A stretch of 55,335 bases of DNA from Clostridia bacterium (lineage in GTDB: Bacteria > Bacillota > Clostridia > Oscillospirales > CAG-272): the NCBI GenBank assembly GCA_900769475.1, contig CAAGGQ010000023.1, positions 1 through 55,335 of the forward strand, given 5' to 3'. Shown piece by piece: positions 1 through 8,243 of the stretch. The notes below the pieces were generated by a model that was not told the DNA's origin, did not search any database, and was given only the letters and a program-made list of their open reading frames with translations. Each line of letters starts with the position of its first letter. Position 1 is the first letter of the stretch. The translations under genes were made by a program, and so were the position numbers.

Positions 1-1734
1 CATCTCTTCCGTCATACCGCGTCCCATATTTTGGCACAAGCCGTAAAAAGACTCTATCCCGCCGCCAAGCTGACCATTGGTCCCGCGATTGACAACGGCT
101 ATTATTATGACATTGATTCCGACGTTCCCTTTGGTGCTGACGCGCTCAAGGCCATTGAGGGCGAGATGAAGAAGATCGTGAAGGAGAACCTGAAGATCGA
201 GCGCTTTGAGCTGCCCCGCGAGGAAGCGATTGCGCTGATGAAGGAGAAAGACGAGCCCTACAAGGTTCAGCTCATTGAAGAGCTTCCCGGGGACGCCGTT
301 ATCAGCTTCTACAAGCAGGGCGAATTCACCGACCTTTGCGCAGGTCCTCACCTGTTCAGCACGGGTGCTGTAAAGGCGTTCAAGCTGACCCAGTGCACCG
401 GTGCTTACTGGAAGGGCGACCAGAACAACAAGATGCTCCAGAGAATCTACGGTATCGCTTATCCCTCCAAGGACGAGATGAACGAATACCTCAAGCAGCA
501 GGAAGAAGCCCTCAAGCGCGATCACAACAAGCTGGGACGCGAGCTGGAGCTCTTCACCACCGTTGACGTCATCGGCCAGGGCCTGCCTATTCTCATGCCC
601 AAGGGTGCTCGCGTGATTCAGACTCTTCAGAGATGGGTGGAGGACGAGGAGCAAAAGCGCGGCTATCTGCTTACCAAAACGCCTTTGATGGCAAAAAGAG
701 ACCTCTATAAGATTTCCGGACACTGGGATCACTACCGCGATGGCATGTTCATCCTGGGAGATCCCGACGATGAGACCAAGGAGTGCTTTGCCCTCCGTCC
801 CATGACCTGTCCCTTCCAGTATCAGGTATTCCTGAACAAAAAGCGCTCCTACCGCGATCTTCCCATGAGACTCGGCGAAACCTCCACGCTCTTCCGTAAC
901 GAGGAGTCGGGTGAAATGCACGGTCTGATTCGTGTTCGTCAGTTCACCATTTCCGAGGGACATCTGATCCTTCGTCCCGATCAGCTGGCCGAGGAGTTCA
1001 AGGGCTGTTTGGACCTTGCCATCTACATGATGGATACCCTTGGACTGAAAGAGGATTGCTCCTTCCGCTTCTCCCAGTGGGATCCTGCCCGTACCGATAA
1101 GTACGAGGGCACTCCCGAGCAGTGGGAAGAGGCACAGGGCATCATGAAGGAACTGCTGGACGCCAACGGCATCAACTACACCATTGGTGTCGACGAGGCT
1201 GCCTTCTATGGTCCCAAGCTGGATATTCAGATCAAGAACGTATTTGGTAAAGAGGATACTCTCATTACCATTCAGATCGACATGCTGCTGGCAAAGAAGT
1301 TTGGCATGGAATACGTAGATTCCAATAATCAGCTGGTAACACCCTATATCATTCACCGTACCTCCATGGGATGCTACGAGAGAACCCTGGCGCTTCTCAT
1401 CGAGAAGTACGCAGGTGCGTTCCCCCTGTGGCTGGCTCCCGAGCAGGTTCGCATCCTGCCCATCGGTGACGAGCACATCGACTACGCAAAGAAGGTTTAC
1501 GATAAGCTCTTTGCGGCAGGAATCCGCGTAGAGCTGGACGATTCCTCCAACACCATTGGATACAAGATCCGCTCCACCCAGATGCAAAAGGTTCCTTACA
1601 TGCTGGTCATTGGTGCCAAGGAAATGGAAGAGGGCACCGTTGCCGTGCGTAACCGCGCAGGCGAGACGGTCACCAAGCCCGTGGATCAGTTCCTTGCCGA
1701 GGCTCTCTTGGAGATCGCAGAAAAGAGAAGATAA
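1..1734 (+). CDS. thrS: Threonyl-tRNA synthetase (5' truncated by window edge)
   Basis: Charges tRNA-Thr with threonine in the cytoplasm. The frame is open from base 1, and 577 residues are visible against about 640 in the family, so the N-terminal TGS domain and the real start lie outside the window. The editing domain shows the HxxxH pair (HTASH at window residues 5-9) and the DLCAGPH cysteine near residue 115. The class II catalytic core shows SGHWDHY, motif 2 around FRNEESGEMHGL and motif 3 around HRTSMGCYERTLALL, followed by the anticodon-binding domain. The zinc cysteine is kept in PMTCPFQ, but the family usually has CPGH here, so the histidine is replaced by glutamine. A strong terminator follows at once. 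Confidence 0.97.
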   Translation, partial: HLFRHTASHILAQAVKRLYPAAKLTIGPAIDNGYYYDIDSDVPFGADALKAIEGEMKKIVKENLKIERFELPREEAIALMKEKDEPYKVQLIEELPGDAVISFYKQGEFTDLCAGPHLFSTGAVKAFKLTQCTGAYWKGDQNNKMLQRIYGIAYPSKDEMNEYLKQQEEALKRDHNKLGRELELFTTVDVIGQGLPILMPKGARVIQTLQRWVEDEEQKRGYLLTKTPLMAKRDLYKISGHWDHYRDGMFILGDPDDETKECFALRPMTCPFQYQVFLNKKRSYRDLPMRLGETSTLFRNEESGEMHGLIRVRQFTISEGHLILRPDQLAEEFKGCLDLAIYMMDTLGLKEDCSFRFSQWDPARTDKYEGTPEQWEEAQGIMKELLDANGINYTIGVDEAAFYGPKLDIQIKNVFGKEDTLITIQIDMLLAKKFGMEYVDSNNQLVTPYIIHRTSMGCYERTLALLIEKYAGAFPLWLAPEQVRILPIGDEHIDYAKKVYDKLFAAGIRVELDDSSNTIGYKIRSTQMQKVPYMLVIGAKEMEEGTVAVRNRAGETVTKPVDQFLAEALLEIAEKRR

Positions 1735-1741
1735 TATTTTT

Positions 1742-1773
1742 GAGAAGGCTCTTTTGGGGCCTTCTCTTTTTTT
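1742..1773 (+). terminator. Intrinsic terminator after thrS
   Basis: Arms GAGAAGGC and GCCTTCTC form a perfect 8-bp stem, followed by seven T residues. It lies 8 bases after the thrS stop codon. Confidence 0.9.
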
Positions 1774-1803
1774 GAATTTCTTGAAAATCTTTTCGAATTC
1801 GCA

Positions 1804-1833
1804 TTGACACGAAGTACTTACGTAAGGTATAAT
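1804..1833 (+). promoter_or_regulatory. Sigma-A type promoter of the carrier protein/MBOAT cluster
   Basis: TTGACA (1804-1809), an 18-base spacer and TATAAT (1828-1833), about 30 bases before the carrier-protein start. The spacer contains the palindrome CTTACGTAAG, which could bind a regulator; that is inference. Confidence 0.8.
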
Positions 1834-1864
1834 ATAAAGAGTACATTCATATAAGGAGCTTGTT

Positions 1865-2092
1865 ATGGAACAATTATTGGATATTTTACAGCGTATGCAT
1901 CCCGACGTGGATTTTGAGACCAACGACGATCTGATTGGGGACGGTGTGCTGGATTCTTTGGATATTGTAACCCTGATCACTGAGATCAATACCACCTTTG
2001 ATATTTCAGTTCCCGCCGAAGAGATCGTGCCCGAAAACTTTAACAGTGCCGAGGCGATCTTTGCCATGATTCAGCGCTTGGACGAGGAGTAA
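1865..2092 (+). CDS. Acyl/D-alanyl carrier protein, DltC-like
   Basis: A 75-residue carrier protein of the phosphopantetheine-binding fold. The serine in GDGVLDSLDI (about residue 31) is the expected 4'-phosphopantetheine site. The ending VPENFNSAEAIFAMIQRL resembles DltC and the carriers that partner with MBOAT proteins more than fatty-acid AcpP. RBS AAGGAGC lies 7 bases before the ATG. It is followed, across a 135-base gap with a strong hairpin, by an MBOAT protein, an SGNH protein and a lipoprotein, so it probably supplies an activated acyl or aminoacyl group for transfer across the membrane. No DltA-type ligase is next to it, so the loaded group is unknown. I give no gene symbol for that reason. 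Confidence 0.88.
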   Translation: MEQLLDILQRMHPDVDFETNDDLIGDGVLDSLDIVTLITEINTTFDISVPAEEIVPENFNSAEAIFAMIQRLDEE

Positions 2093-2171
2093 TTCGTTTT
2101 TTTTGCTTATGATCTGAGGGAACCAAACTCCCGTTTACACAAAAATCCTCTTTGCAAAATTTTTTTGGAGG

Positions 2172-2203
2172 TGTCGGAACCTTTTTAAAAAAAGGTTCCG
2201 ACA
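2172..2203. repeat. 15-bp perfect palindrome between carrier protein and MBOAT genes
   Basis: Arms TGTCGGAACCTTTTT (2172-2186) and AAAAAGGTTCCGACA (2189-2203) are perfectly complementary with only two bases between them. There is no T-run after it on the plus strand, so it is not a normal intrinsic terminator. T-rich sequence lies before it and A-rich sequence after it, ahead of the RBS GGAAAGGAG. It could be an RNA stabiliser/attenuator or a dispersed miniature palindrome. No second copy was seen in this window. Confidence 0.75.
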
Positions 2204-2227
2204 AAAAAGGAAAGGAGATTTCGACAC

Positions 2228-3829
2228 ATGGCGTTTGCGTCGGCGCGTTTTTGGCTCTTCGCGGCTTTGACCCTCTTGGTTTATTATCTTGTGCCCAAGC
2301 GTGTTCAATGGTGGGTATTGCTGGCGGCGAGCTATCTGTTTTACGCCTTTGCGGGTGTGGAATATCTTCTTTTCCTTCTCTTTACCACGCTGATCTCCTA
2401 TACCGTGGCAAGGATTATGCAACGGAGGATCGACGCGGAGGACGCCTTTGTGGAAGCTCAACGGGAACAGATGGACAAGGCTTCACGCAAGATCTATCGT
2501 GCAAAGGAAAAGAAGAGCCGTTTTCGGATCCTTTTGCTTGGGTTATTCCTAACTCTTGGCGTTCTTGCTATGCTCAAATACACGGGATTTGTGATGTCGG
2601 GAGTCAGTTCAATTCTAATCTCTTTCGGGCGTAAGCCTCTTTCAATTCCATCCCTTCTGTTGCCCCTTGGTATTTCCTTTTACACTTTCCAATCGGTGGG
2701 ATATCTCATCGACGTTTACCGCAAAAAAGTGAAAGCAGAGAAAAACCTTGCAAAATACGCACTTTTCGTTTCTTATTTCCCACAAATGATCCAAGGACCC
2801 ATCAGTCGCTTTTCCGATCTTGGAGAGCAGTTGGTCACACCGCATTTCTTCAATGGAACCAATTTCGGCACGGGGCTTTTGCGGGTGGTGTGGGGCTACT
2901 TTAAGAAGGTTGTGGTGGCCGACACCGCTATGATCGCCGTGCGCACGCTTCTGACTCGGGACGCCTCGGGAAGCTTTGTTTACAACGGCGCCTACGTTTT
3001 TTTGCTGATTCTGCTGTATTCGGTGCAGATCTACGGTGATTTTACCGGAGGCATTGACATCACCCTTGGTATTTCCCGGATGTTGGGGATACGCGTAGCC
3101 GAGAACTTTGACCGTCCTTTCTCCTCTCGCTCTACCAAGGAATATTGGCGGCGATGGCATATTACCATGGGAACCTGGTTCACCGATTACGTGTTCTATC
3201 CCTTGTCGGTAACGCCCTTCATGCAACGGCTGTCCAAGTGGTCGCGGACGCATCTGGGGGAGGCTATTGGTAAGCGCATCCCCGTGTATGCCGCCACCGT
3301 TGTGACCTGGTTTTTAACCGGTCTTTGGCACGGCGCGGGAATGAATTTTATCGTTTGGGGACTGTTGAACTGTCTTGTGATTCTTGTTTCTCAGGAGTTG
3401 CAACCGCTCTACACCCGTTTTCACCGTACGTTCCCTAAACTGGAGGGGCGCAGGATCTGGCATTGCTTCCAATGCACTCGCACCTTTTTGCTCATGGGAT
3501 TGATCCGCTCCCTGGATTGCTACCGGGATGTTTCAGAAACCTTTTCCCTCTGGTGGTCTATGATCACCCGGTGGAATCTGTTCGCCCTTCTCACGGGCGG
3601 CTTGCTGGATCTGGGACTTGGAGCAGGGGAGTGGCTTGTGATCCTTGGCGGCGTGTTTTTGATCTTTGGGGTTACCCAATGCCAAAAGAAGCTCTCCTTG
3701 CGAAATCTTGTGACCGATCGCCCCGTTCTGTTAACGGTCTGCATTTGCGTTCTGTTGGTGCTGATCCTGCTGTTTGGGGCTTATGGCATCGGCTTTGACG
3801 CTTCGGATTTTATTTACGGACAATTTTGA
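2228..3829 (+). CDS. MBOAT-family membrane O-acyltransferase (DltB/AlgI-like)
   Basis: A 533-residue polytopic membrane protein of the MBOAT family, which moves acyl groups from a carrier to extracellular polymers. Visible family landmarks include the PLGISFYTFQSVGYLIDVYR segment, FPQMIQGPISR, the YSVQIYGDFTGGIDITLGIS stretch, EYWRRWHITMGTWFTDY and the histidine in GLWHGAGMNFIVWG (about residues 379-392), the presumed catalytic histidine. Start chosen from GGAAAGGAGATTTCGACAC before ATG. It lies between a carrier protein and a DltD-like protein, which fits teichoic-acid D-alanylation or O-acetylation of a cell-wall polymer. DltB and AlgI/PatA-like roles cannot be separated from sequence alone. 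Confidence 0.92.
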   Translation: MAFASARFWLFAALTLLVYYLVPKRVQWWVLLAASYLFYAFAGVEYLLFLLFTTLISYTVARIMQRRIDAEDAFVEAQREQMDKASRKIYRAKEKKSRFRILLLGLFLTLGVLAMLKYTGFVMSGVSSILISFGRKPLSIPSLLLPLGISFYTFQSVGYLIDVYRKKVKAEKNLAKYALFVSYFPQMIQGPISRFSDLGEQLVTPHFFNGTNFGTGLLRVVWGYFKKVVVADTAMIAVRTLLTRDASGSFVYNGAYVFLLILLYSVQIYGDFTGGIDITLGISRMLGIRVAENFDRPFSSRSTKEYWRRWHITMGTWFTDYVFYPLSVTPFMQRLSKWSRTHLGEAIGKRIPVYAATVVTWFLTGLWHGAGMNFIVWGLLNCLVILVSQELQPLYTRFHRTFPKLEGRRIWHCFQCTRTFLLMGLIRSLDCYRDVSETFSLWWSMITRWNLFALLTGGLLDLGLGAGEWLVILGGVFLIFGVTQCQKKLSLRNLVTDRPVLLTVCICVLLVLILLFGAYGIGFDASDFIYGQF

Positions 3830-3845
3830 TGGAAAGATGATACCA

Positions 3846-4874
3846 ATGAAGAAAAAGATCATTCGCTATAGCAGTATCGTCTGCATTCTGCTTATCACGG
3901 TGCTGTTGCTGTCGTTTCTGCAACAGCTGCTCATGCCAAAATACGTGTCCTCCCTTCGGGAAGGGGCTTTGATCCGCGAATACTATCGGGAGACCACCGT
4001 CCACGACGTGCTGTTCGTAGGGGATTGCGAGGTCTACGAAAGCTTTACACCGCCCACCCTTTGGGAAGAATACGGGATTACCTCCTACATCCGCGGCAGT
4101 GCCCAGCAGCTCTCTTGGCAGTCCTACTATCTTTTGGAGGAGATGCTGGATCGAGAAGCCCCCAAGGTGGTGGTTTTCAACGTGCTCTCTTTGAAATACG
4201 GGACACCTCAAGAGGAGGCCTACAATCGCATGACTCTGGATGGAATGGCCTGGTCATTCTCCAAGTGGAACGCCGTCAAGGCTTCGATGACCGAGGGAGA
4301 AAGTGTTGCCTCCTATCTGTTCCCTCTGTTGCGCTTTCACAGCCGCTGGAAGGAGCTGACGTTCGAGGATTGGCAGTACAGCATTGCGAAACCTCCCGCG
4401 GTTTCCCATAACGGCTACCTGATGCAAACCACCGTGAAGGGCGGCCACAGTGACCGCATTGGCACGCCTTTGGCCGACTACACTCTGCCCGAAACCTCTA
4501 TGGAATACCTGGATGCCATGCGTCGGCTTTGCCAGGAGAAGGGCGTTGTTCTGGTTCTGATCAAGGCCCCCACCAACGATTGGAAATACTATTGGTACGA
4601 GGAATGGGACCGTCAGATTGCGGATTACGCCTCTGCCAACGGCATGTCCTATTACAATTTCATTCCCTTGTGCGAGGAAATCGGCATTGACTGGAGCACC
4701 GATACCTACGATGCCGGGGTACACCTCAACGTTTACGGCGCAGAAAAGCTGACCTCTTATTTTGGAGCCCTTTTGCAATCGGAGTTTTCTATGGAGGATC
4801 ACCGTGCCGATCCCGCGCTGAGCAAGATCTGGAACACCAAGGTTGACACTTACTACAAGGAAAGGAATCAATGA
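3846..4874 (+). CDS. DltD-like SGNH-family extracellular protein
   Basis: 342 residues: a cationic N-terminus, one hydrophobic segment (about 5-27), then an extracellular domain. GDCEVYES carries the position of the GDSL-type block I, with C-E in place of the usual S, and DAGVHLN near the C-terminus carries the Asp-x-x-His block V. The block I serine is therefore not in its standard context. Proteins of this type hand the acyl group from MBOAT to the wall polymer, or trim it. An in-frame ATG at 3837 exists but abuts the GGAAAG ribosome site, so the ATG at 3846 (9-base spacing) was chosen. It starts 16 bases after the MBOAT stop and overlaps the next gene by ATGA. DltD is the closest analogue, but identity is not certain. 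Confidence 0.8.
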   Translation: MKKKIIRYSSIVCILLITVLLLSFLQQLLMPKYVSSLREGALIREYYRETTVHDVLFVGDCEVYESFTPPTLWEEYGITSYIRGSAQQLSWQSYYLLEEMLDREAPKVVVFNVLSLKYGTPQEEAYNRMTLDGMAWSFSKWNAVKASMTEGESVASYLFPLLRFHSRWKELTFEDWQYSIAKPPAVSHNGYLMQTTVKGGHSDRIGTPLADYTLPETSMEYLDAMRRLCQEKGVVLVLIKAPTNDWKYYWYEEWDRQIADYASANGMSYYNFIPLCEEIGIDWSTDTYDAGVHLNVYGAEKLTSYFGALLQSEFSMEDHRADPALSKIWNTKVDTYYKERNQ

Positions 4875-5365
4875 GATCTATGAAATATTATCGGATCCCT
4901 TTATTACTGCTGGGAATGTTAGGGCTTCTTCTCACAGGATGCCAAACGGCACCTCCGCTGGAGGAATCGGTTGCGTATTCCTTCCAAGTCGAACAAACCG
5001 TGATCGCCGTTGACGCCCCTGCCAAAGCAATCCTGGATGCTCTTGGCCCCTGGAGCAACTATGCCGAGTCGCCCTCCTGTGCCTTTGAGGGCATGGACAA
5101 GGTTTATACCTACGCGGGCTTTGAAATCGAAACCTACTGCCTGGGCGGGGGAGACTACATTGCGGCCATCCATCTTTTGGATGATTCGGTGGCAACGCAA
5201 AAGGGAATTCGCATTGGAAGCTCGGCGCAGGAGGTGCTGAACGCCTACGGAACCCCTACTTCTCAGAATGATACGTCTATCGTTTACTCGGCCAAGGGCA
5301 TGAAGTTGCAGTTCCTACTTCGAGGCGGCGCTGTTACCAATATTCAATATCTGAAAACCACTTGA
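4871..5365 (+). CDS. Small predicted lipoprotein
   Basis: 164 residues. A signal peptide ends in the lipobox LLTGC with the lipidated cysteine at residue 24, so it should be anchored to the outer face of the membrane. The C-terminal half (IRIGSSAQEVLNAYG and following) looks like the short repeat module of SmpA/BamE-like or copper-amine-oxidase-like wall lipoproteins, but I do not assign a family. The ATG overlaps the stop of the DltD-like gene (ATGA), with AAGGAAAGG five bases upstream, so translation is probably coupled. The position makes it an accessory of the acyl-transfer cluster. Function unknown. Confidence 0.8.
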   Translation: MRSMKYYRIPLLLLGMLGLLLTGCQTAPPLEESVAYSFQVEQTVIAVDAPAKAILDALGPWSNYAESPSCAFEGMDKVYTYAGFEIETYCLGGGDYIAAIHLLDDSVATQKGIRIGSSAQEVLNAYGTPTSQNDTSIVYSAKGMKLQFLLRGGAVTNIQYLKTT

Positions 5366-5476
5366 TTTTCGAAGCTCCGTCTCGCTGTTTGGTTGTGGGA
5401 CGGATCTTTTTTCTTCTTCAAAACATAATTTATTCCTTCCGTGAATATGTAAGAATAAAGAAGGGAGGAGTGCAGT

Positions 5477-6052
5477 ATGGAGCTGGAGCAGATCTGTATT
5501 CGACGCTCGATTCGTGCGGGGTTTCAAGTGGTCCTGCGTATGGAGGGGAGTCTGGAGATCCCAAAAGAGGAGTCGTCGATCCGTTCGTTTTTTCAGCGTT
5601 TGTGGGAACTCTCCCTTGCCAGGGCGGAGGAATACGGTGGCCGGTTGAAGGATCGCTATCACGCGTTGACCGACATCAAAGAACGGGCGCAAGTTCGAAT
5701 GCAGACCTATCAACTGCAGGTGCGATGCTGTTACGAGGATCCCGACTGTGCCGCCTTTCTGTGCGAAGGGATCCTTACCGGGTGCTGGAGTGGCAACGTG
5801 GGGGAGGGCTATTGGCGTCATTCTTACGTTTGGAATCTTCGGGAGCAGACGTTACTTCCGCCGGCGCAGATCCTGGAACGCTTTTCTTCTCATTTGTCCC
5901 TGCGCAGCCTGCCGTTTCCTCCCGATGGGATCTATCCCGAGGGAGAATCGCTTGTGCTTTATCGCAATGTAACACCATTCTCCCCCTTTCTGGAACGCAA
6001 GCTTTCTTTAAAGGATCCCAAAGAATATGTTTACAAAAACAAAAAAATATGA
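5477..6052 (+). CDS. Hypothetical protein, 191 aa, cytoplasmic
   Basis: No signal peptide or membrane segment. RBS AAGGGAGGAG precedes the ATG by six bases. The protein has a mixed alpha/beta look with two cysteine-rich spots (QVRCCYEDPDCAAF near residue 80). Its C-terminal part, ending PDGIYPEGESLVLYRN, resembles the end of DUF3298-type proteins that are usually extracytoplasmic; here no export signal is present, so the resemblance is weak. It stands alone between a lipoprotein and a cupin gene, and the cupin promoter overlaps its last codons. I do not recognise a function. Confidence 0.7.
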   Translation: MELEQICIRRSIRAGFQVVLRMEGSLEIPKEESSIRSFFQRLWELSLARAEEYGGRLKDRYHALTDIKERAQVRMQTYQLQVRCCYEDPDCAAFLCEGILTGCWSGNVGEGYWRHSYVWNLREQTLLPPAQILERFSSHLSLRSLPFPPDGIYPEGESLVLYRNVTPFSPFLERKLSLKDPKEYVYKNKKI

Positions 6053-6058
6053 TATAAT
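6030..6058 (+). promoter_or_regulatory. Promoter of the cupin gene
   Basis: TTTACA (6030-6035), 17-base spacer, TATAAT (6053-6058). It overlaps the last codons and stop of the upstream gene. Confidence 0.75.
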
Positions 6059-6089
6059 AAGGTGAAAACACATTTGTCAGGAGGATGTT

Positions 6090-6443
6090 ATGAAAATTGA
6101 AATGAGTCAGCTTCCCATAAAGACCCTTCCGCATTTTAACGGTGGGGAAAAGGAGTTCTTGGCGGCAATGTTTGTAGATGATCACAATAAGATCCTGCGG
6201 GGACGTCTGATCCCCGGTGCCAGCATTGGATATCATTGCCACGCCACCTCGTCGGAGATCATTTATATTCTTTCGGGCACGGGAATCGTTTATGTAAACG
6301 ATCAGGACACCGGCATAGAAAACGCCGTTTGCGAGCGTCTGGCTCCCGAGGATTGCCACTACTGTCCCAAGGGTTATTTCCACTCCCTGGTCAATGACGG
6401 CACCGAGGATCTGATCTTCTTTGCGGTGGTTCCACAACAGTAA
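6090..6443 (+). CDS. Single-domain cupin protein
   Basis: 117 residues, one cupin beta-barrel. The metal-binding motif 1 is clear in GYHCHATSSEIIYILSGTG (two His and Glu, residues about 48-66), and the second-motif histidine lies in PKGYFHSLVN near residue 98. A metal such as Mn, Fe or Zn is expected. Small stand-alone cupins of this kind act as isomerases, dioxygenases or sugar/metabolite binders; the substrate cannot be read here. RBS CAGGAGG lies before the ATG. It is probably monocistronic, with its own promoter and the CarD gene starting about 130 bases downstream. Confidence 0.85.
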   Translation: MKIEMSQLPIKTLPHFNGGEKEFLAAMFVDDHNKILRGRLIPGASIGYHCHATSSEIIYILSGTGIVYVNDQDTGIENAVCERLAPEDCHYCPKGYFHSLVNDGTEDLIFFAVVPQQ

Positions 6444-6576
6444 TTATTGGTTTCTATCTACAATTTTTGACGATATCAAGCAGAAAAAAGTTTTTATTTT
6501 GTACAAAACGCCCATTTCTTTTTTTTGAAAAATATGGTATAATAAATGCGATGAATCCAACGTATTGGAGGACGCC

Positions 6577-7083
6577 ATGTTTCAAAAAAATGAGTACGTT
6601 TTTTATGAATCGGGAGGCATTTGTCAGATCTCCGATATTCAAAAGGCTCCGCTGGACAACATGCCGTCGGACCGCCTTTATTACGTCATGCAATCCCTTC
6701 ACGATCGCAGTAGCGTCATGTATATTCCCGTGGACAGCGACCGGATCTTCCTGCGCAAGCTGTTGAATCGCGAGGAAGCCACCTCTTTGGTCAAGCAGAT
6801 CACCCAGGTTGAGGTGATTGAGGAGAGCAACAGCAAGCTGCTTCGCGCCAAGTACATTGAGGCGATGCACGCGCACGATCCCGTGGAATGGGTGCGTGTG
6901 ATTAAGACCGTTCACAAGCGCATGATGAACTGCACCTCGCGCACGCAACGGCTCTCCGAAACCGAGCGCTCCTTTGCCGAAACCGCCAAAAAGTATCTTT
7001 ACACCGAGCTGGCGTTGGCACTGGATATGAAGGAGCACGAAATGGAAGGCTTTCTTAGGTCTACCATTCAAATGGCCGAATAA
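6577..7083 (+). CDS. CarD/CdnL-family RNA polymerase-binding regulator
   Basis: 168 residues. The N-terminal Tudor-like domain (FQKNEYVFYESGGICQISDI, with YVMQSL and MYIPVDS following) matches the CarD/CdnL/TRCF RNA-polymerase interaction domain. The C-terminal helical domain includes KRMMNCTSRTQRLSETERSFAETAKKYLYTEL. CarD proteins bind the beta subunit and stabilise the open complex at housekeeping promoters. An upstream TTG (6565) is in frame, but TTGGAGGA just before the ATG at 6577 is the ribosome site, so 6577 is chosen. A TATAAT box is at 6538-6543 with no good -35, which would fit an activator-assisted promoter; that is inference. A terminator follows. Confidence 0.9.
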   Translation: MFQKNEYVFYESGGICQISDIQKAPLDNMPSDRLYYVMQSLHDRSSVMYIPVDSDRIFLRKLLNREEATSLVKQITQVEVIEESNSKLLRAKYIEAMHAHDPVEWVRVIKTVHKRMMNCTSRTQRLSETERSFAETAKKYLYTELALALDMKEHEMEGFLRSTIQMAE

Positions 7084-7095
7084 ACAAAAATAGAA

Positions 7096-7132
7096 CCCTT
7101 GGGACAAAATGTCCCAAGGGCCTTTTCTTTTT
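7096..7132. terminator. Bidirectional terminator between carD-like gene and ldh
   Basis: Perfect 10-bp arms CCCTTGGGAC (7096-7105) and GTCCCAAGGG (7111-7120), loop AAAAT, then a T-rich tail. It serves the two converging genes. Confidence 0.9.
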
Positions 7133-8114
7133 AGGTGTGTAGAGCGTTTTCCTCCAGCCACTGCGCCGCTTCCTTCAGCTTCTTGGCCGATTGATGCAGC
7201 TTGGCTTCCTCCTCGGCATTCAATGGGATCTCCAAGACCTGGCGAATGCCCGAGCGGCTTACAATACAAGGAAGGCTCATATAAACGCCCTCCAGACCGT
7301 AGTGACCGTCCACCAGCGCTGATACGGGAAGAATGGTGTTCTCATCCCGCAGGATGGCAGAAACAATGCGCTTGATCGATTCGGCAATGGCAAAGTAGGT
7401 GGCCCCCTTGGCTTCTATGATCTTGTAGGCGCTGTCGCGAACGTCATAGAACAAGCTATCCAGTACTGCTTGATCGTAGCCTCGGCCACAGCTTTCACAG
7501 TAGTGCTTCAGGTCCACGCCCGAAATGTTGGCCGAGCTCCACACGGGAAGCTCGCTATCCCCGTGCTCACCAATGATAAAGGAATGCACGTTGCGGCTAT
7601 CTACTCCAAGGTGCGCGCCCACCAGCTTTTTCAATCGGGCCGTATCCAAAACGGTCCCCGAACCGATCACGCGGTGTGCGGGGAAGCCCGACACGCGGAA
7701 GCTGACATAGCTCAGCACGTCCACCGGATTGGTGACTACCAAGAGAATGGCGGTTTGGTTGTAGATGGCAATATTCTTTACAATGGATTGGAAGATTCGT
7801 GCATTGGTTCGCAACAGATCCATGCGAGTATCCCCCGGCTTTTGCTTAGCACCGGCGGTGATGATGATCAGACCACAGTCAGCAAGATCCGAGTAGTCCC
7901 CTGCGTAAATATCCATGGGCGTATGGAAGGGGAGACCGTGGGCAATGTCTGCAGCTTCGCCCTCGGCGCGTTTGGTGTCCAGATCTACCAATACCATTTC
8001 CGAGAACCAGCCGGTCTGCATCAGAGTATAGGCCGTGGTAGCACCTACGTTACCACATCCAACGATTCCACATTTTCGATAGCTACAGGCTTTTTCATAG
8101 CGATAGTTTTCCAT
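7131..8114 (-). CDS. ldh: L-lactate dehydrogenase
   Basis: Reduces pyruvate to lactate with NADH, regenerating NAD during fermentation. 327 residues, close to the family length of about 315. The Rossmann motif GIVGCGNVGATTA begins near residue 17. VVTNPVDVLSYV, the catalytic-histidine motif IGEHGDSELPVWS and an active-site loop with TAGAKQKPGDTRMDLL are all present, separating it from malate dehydrogenase by the KQKPGD loop. The start follows GGAAAGAAATATT. Upstream on the minus strand is a -10-like TATACT (8148-8153) without a clear -35. Transcribed toward the CarD gene and sharing its terminator. Confidence 0.96.
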   Translation of the reverse strand: MENYRYEKACSYRKCGIVGCGNVGATTAYTLMQTGWFSEMVLVDLDTKRAEGEAADIAHGLPFHTPMDIYAGDYSDLADCGLIIITAGAKQKPGDTRMDLLRTNARIFQSIVKNIAIYNQTAILLVVTNPVDVLSYVSFRVSGFPAHRVIGSGTVLDTARLKKLVGAHLGVDSRNVHSFIIGEHGDSELPVWSSANISGVDLKHYCESCGRGYDQAVLDSLFYDVRDSAYKIIEAKGATYFAIAESIKRIVSAILRDENTILPVSALVDGHYGLEGVYMSLPCIVSRSGIRQVLEIPLNAEEEAKLHQSAKKLKEAAQWLEENALHT

Positions 8115-8193
8115 AATATTTCTTTCCTTTTCGATTTATTTAGAATTAGTATACGCAAAAACAAAAAATATTTTCTTTTTTTGAAAAAAACTC

Positions 8194-8222
8194 TTGACAA
8201 AAAAATGATCTTGTGATATACT
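8194..8222 (+). promoter_or_regulatory. Promoter of the ylxM-ffh operon
   Basis: Perfect TTGACA (8194-8199), 17-base spacer, TATACT (8217-8222). A 21-base palindrome begins one base downstream, so it covers the expected start of transcription. Confidence 0.88.
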
Positions 8223-8243
8223 TGTAAAGCAATTTGCTTTACA
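8223..8243. promoter_or_regulatory. Perfect palindrome at the ylxM transcription start (candidate operator)
   Basis: Arms TGTAAAGCAA (8223-8232) and TTGCTTTACA (8234-8243) around a single central T, directly abutting the -10 box. Dyad geometry suits a dimeric helix-turn-helix protein. YlxM, the first gene product, is itself a helix-turn-helix protein and is the simplest candidate for autoregulation. The RNA could also fold as a 5'-end hairpin. Confidence 0.65.
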
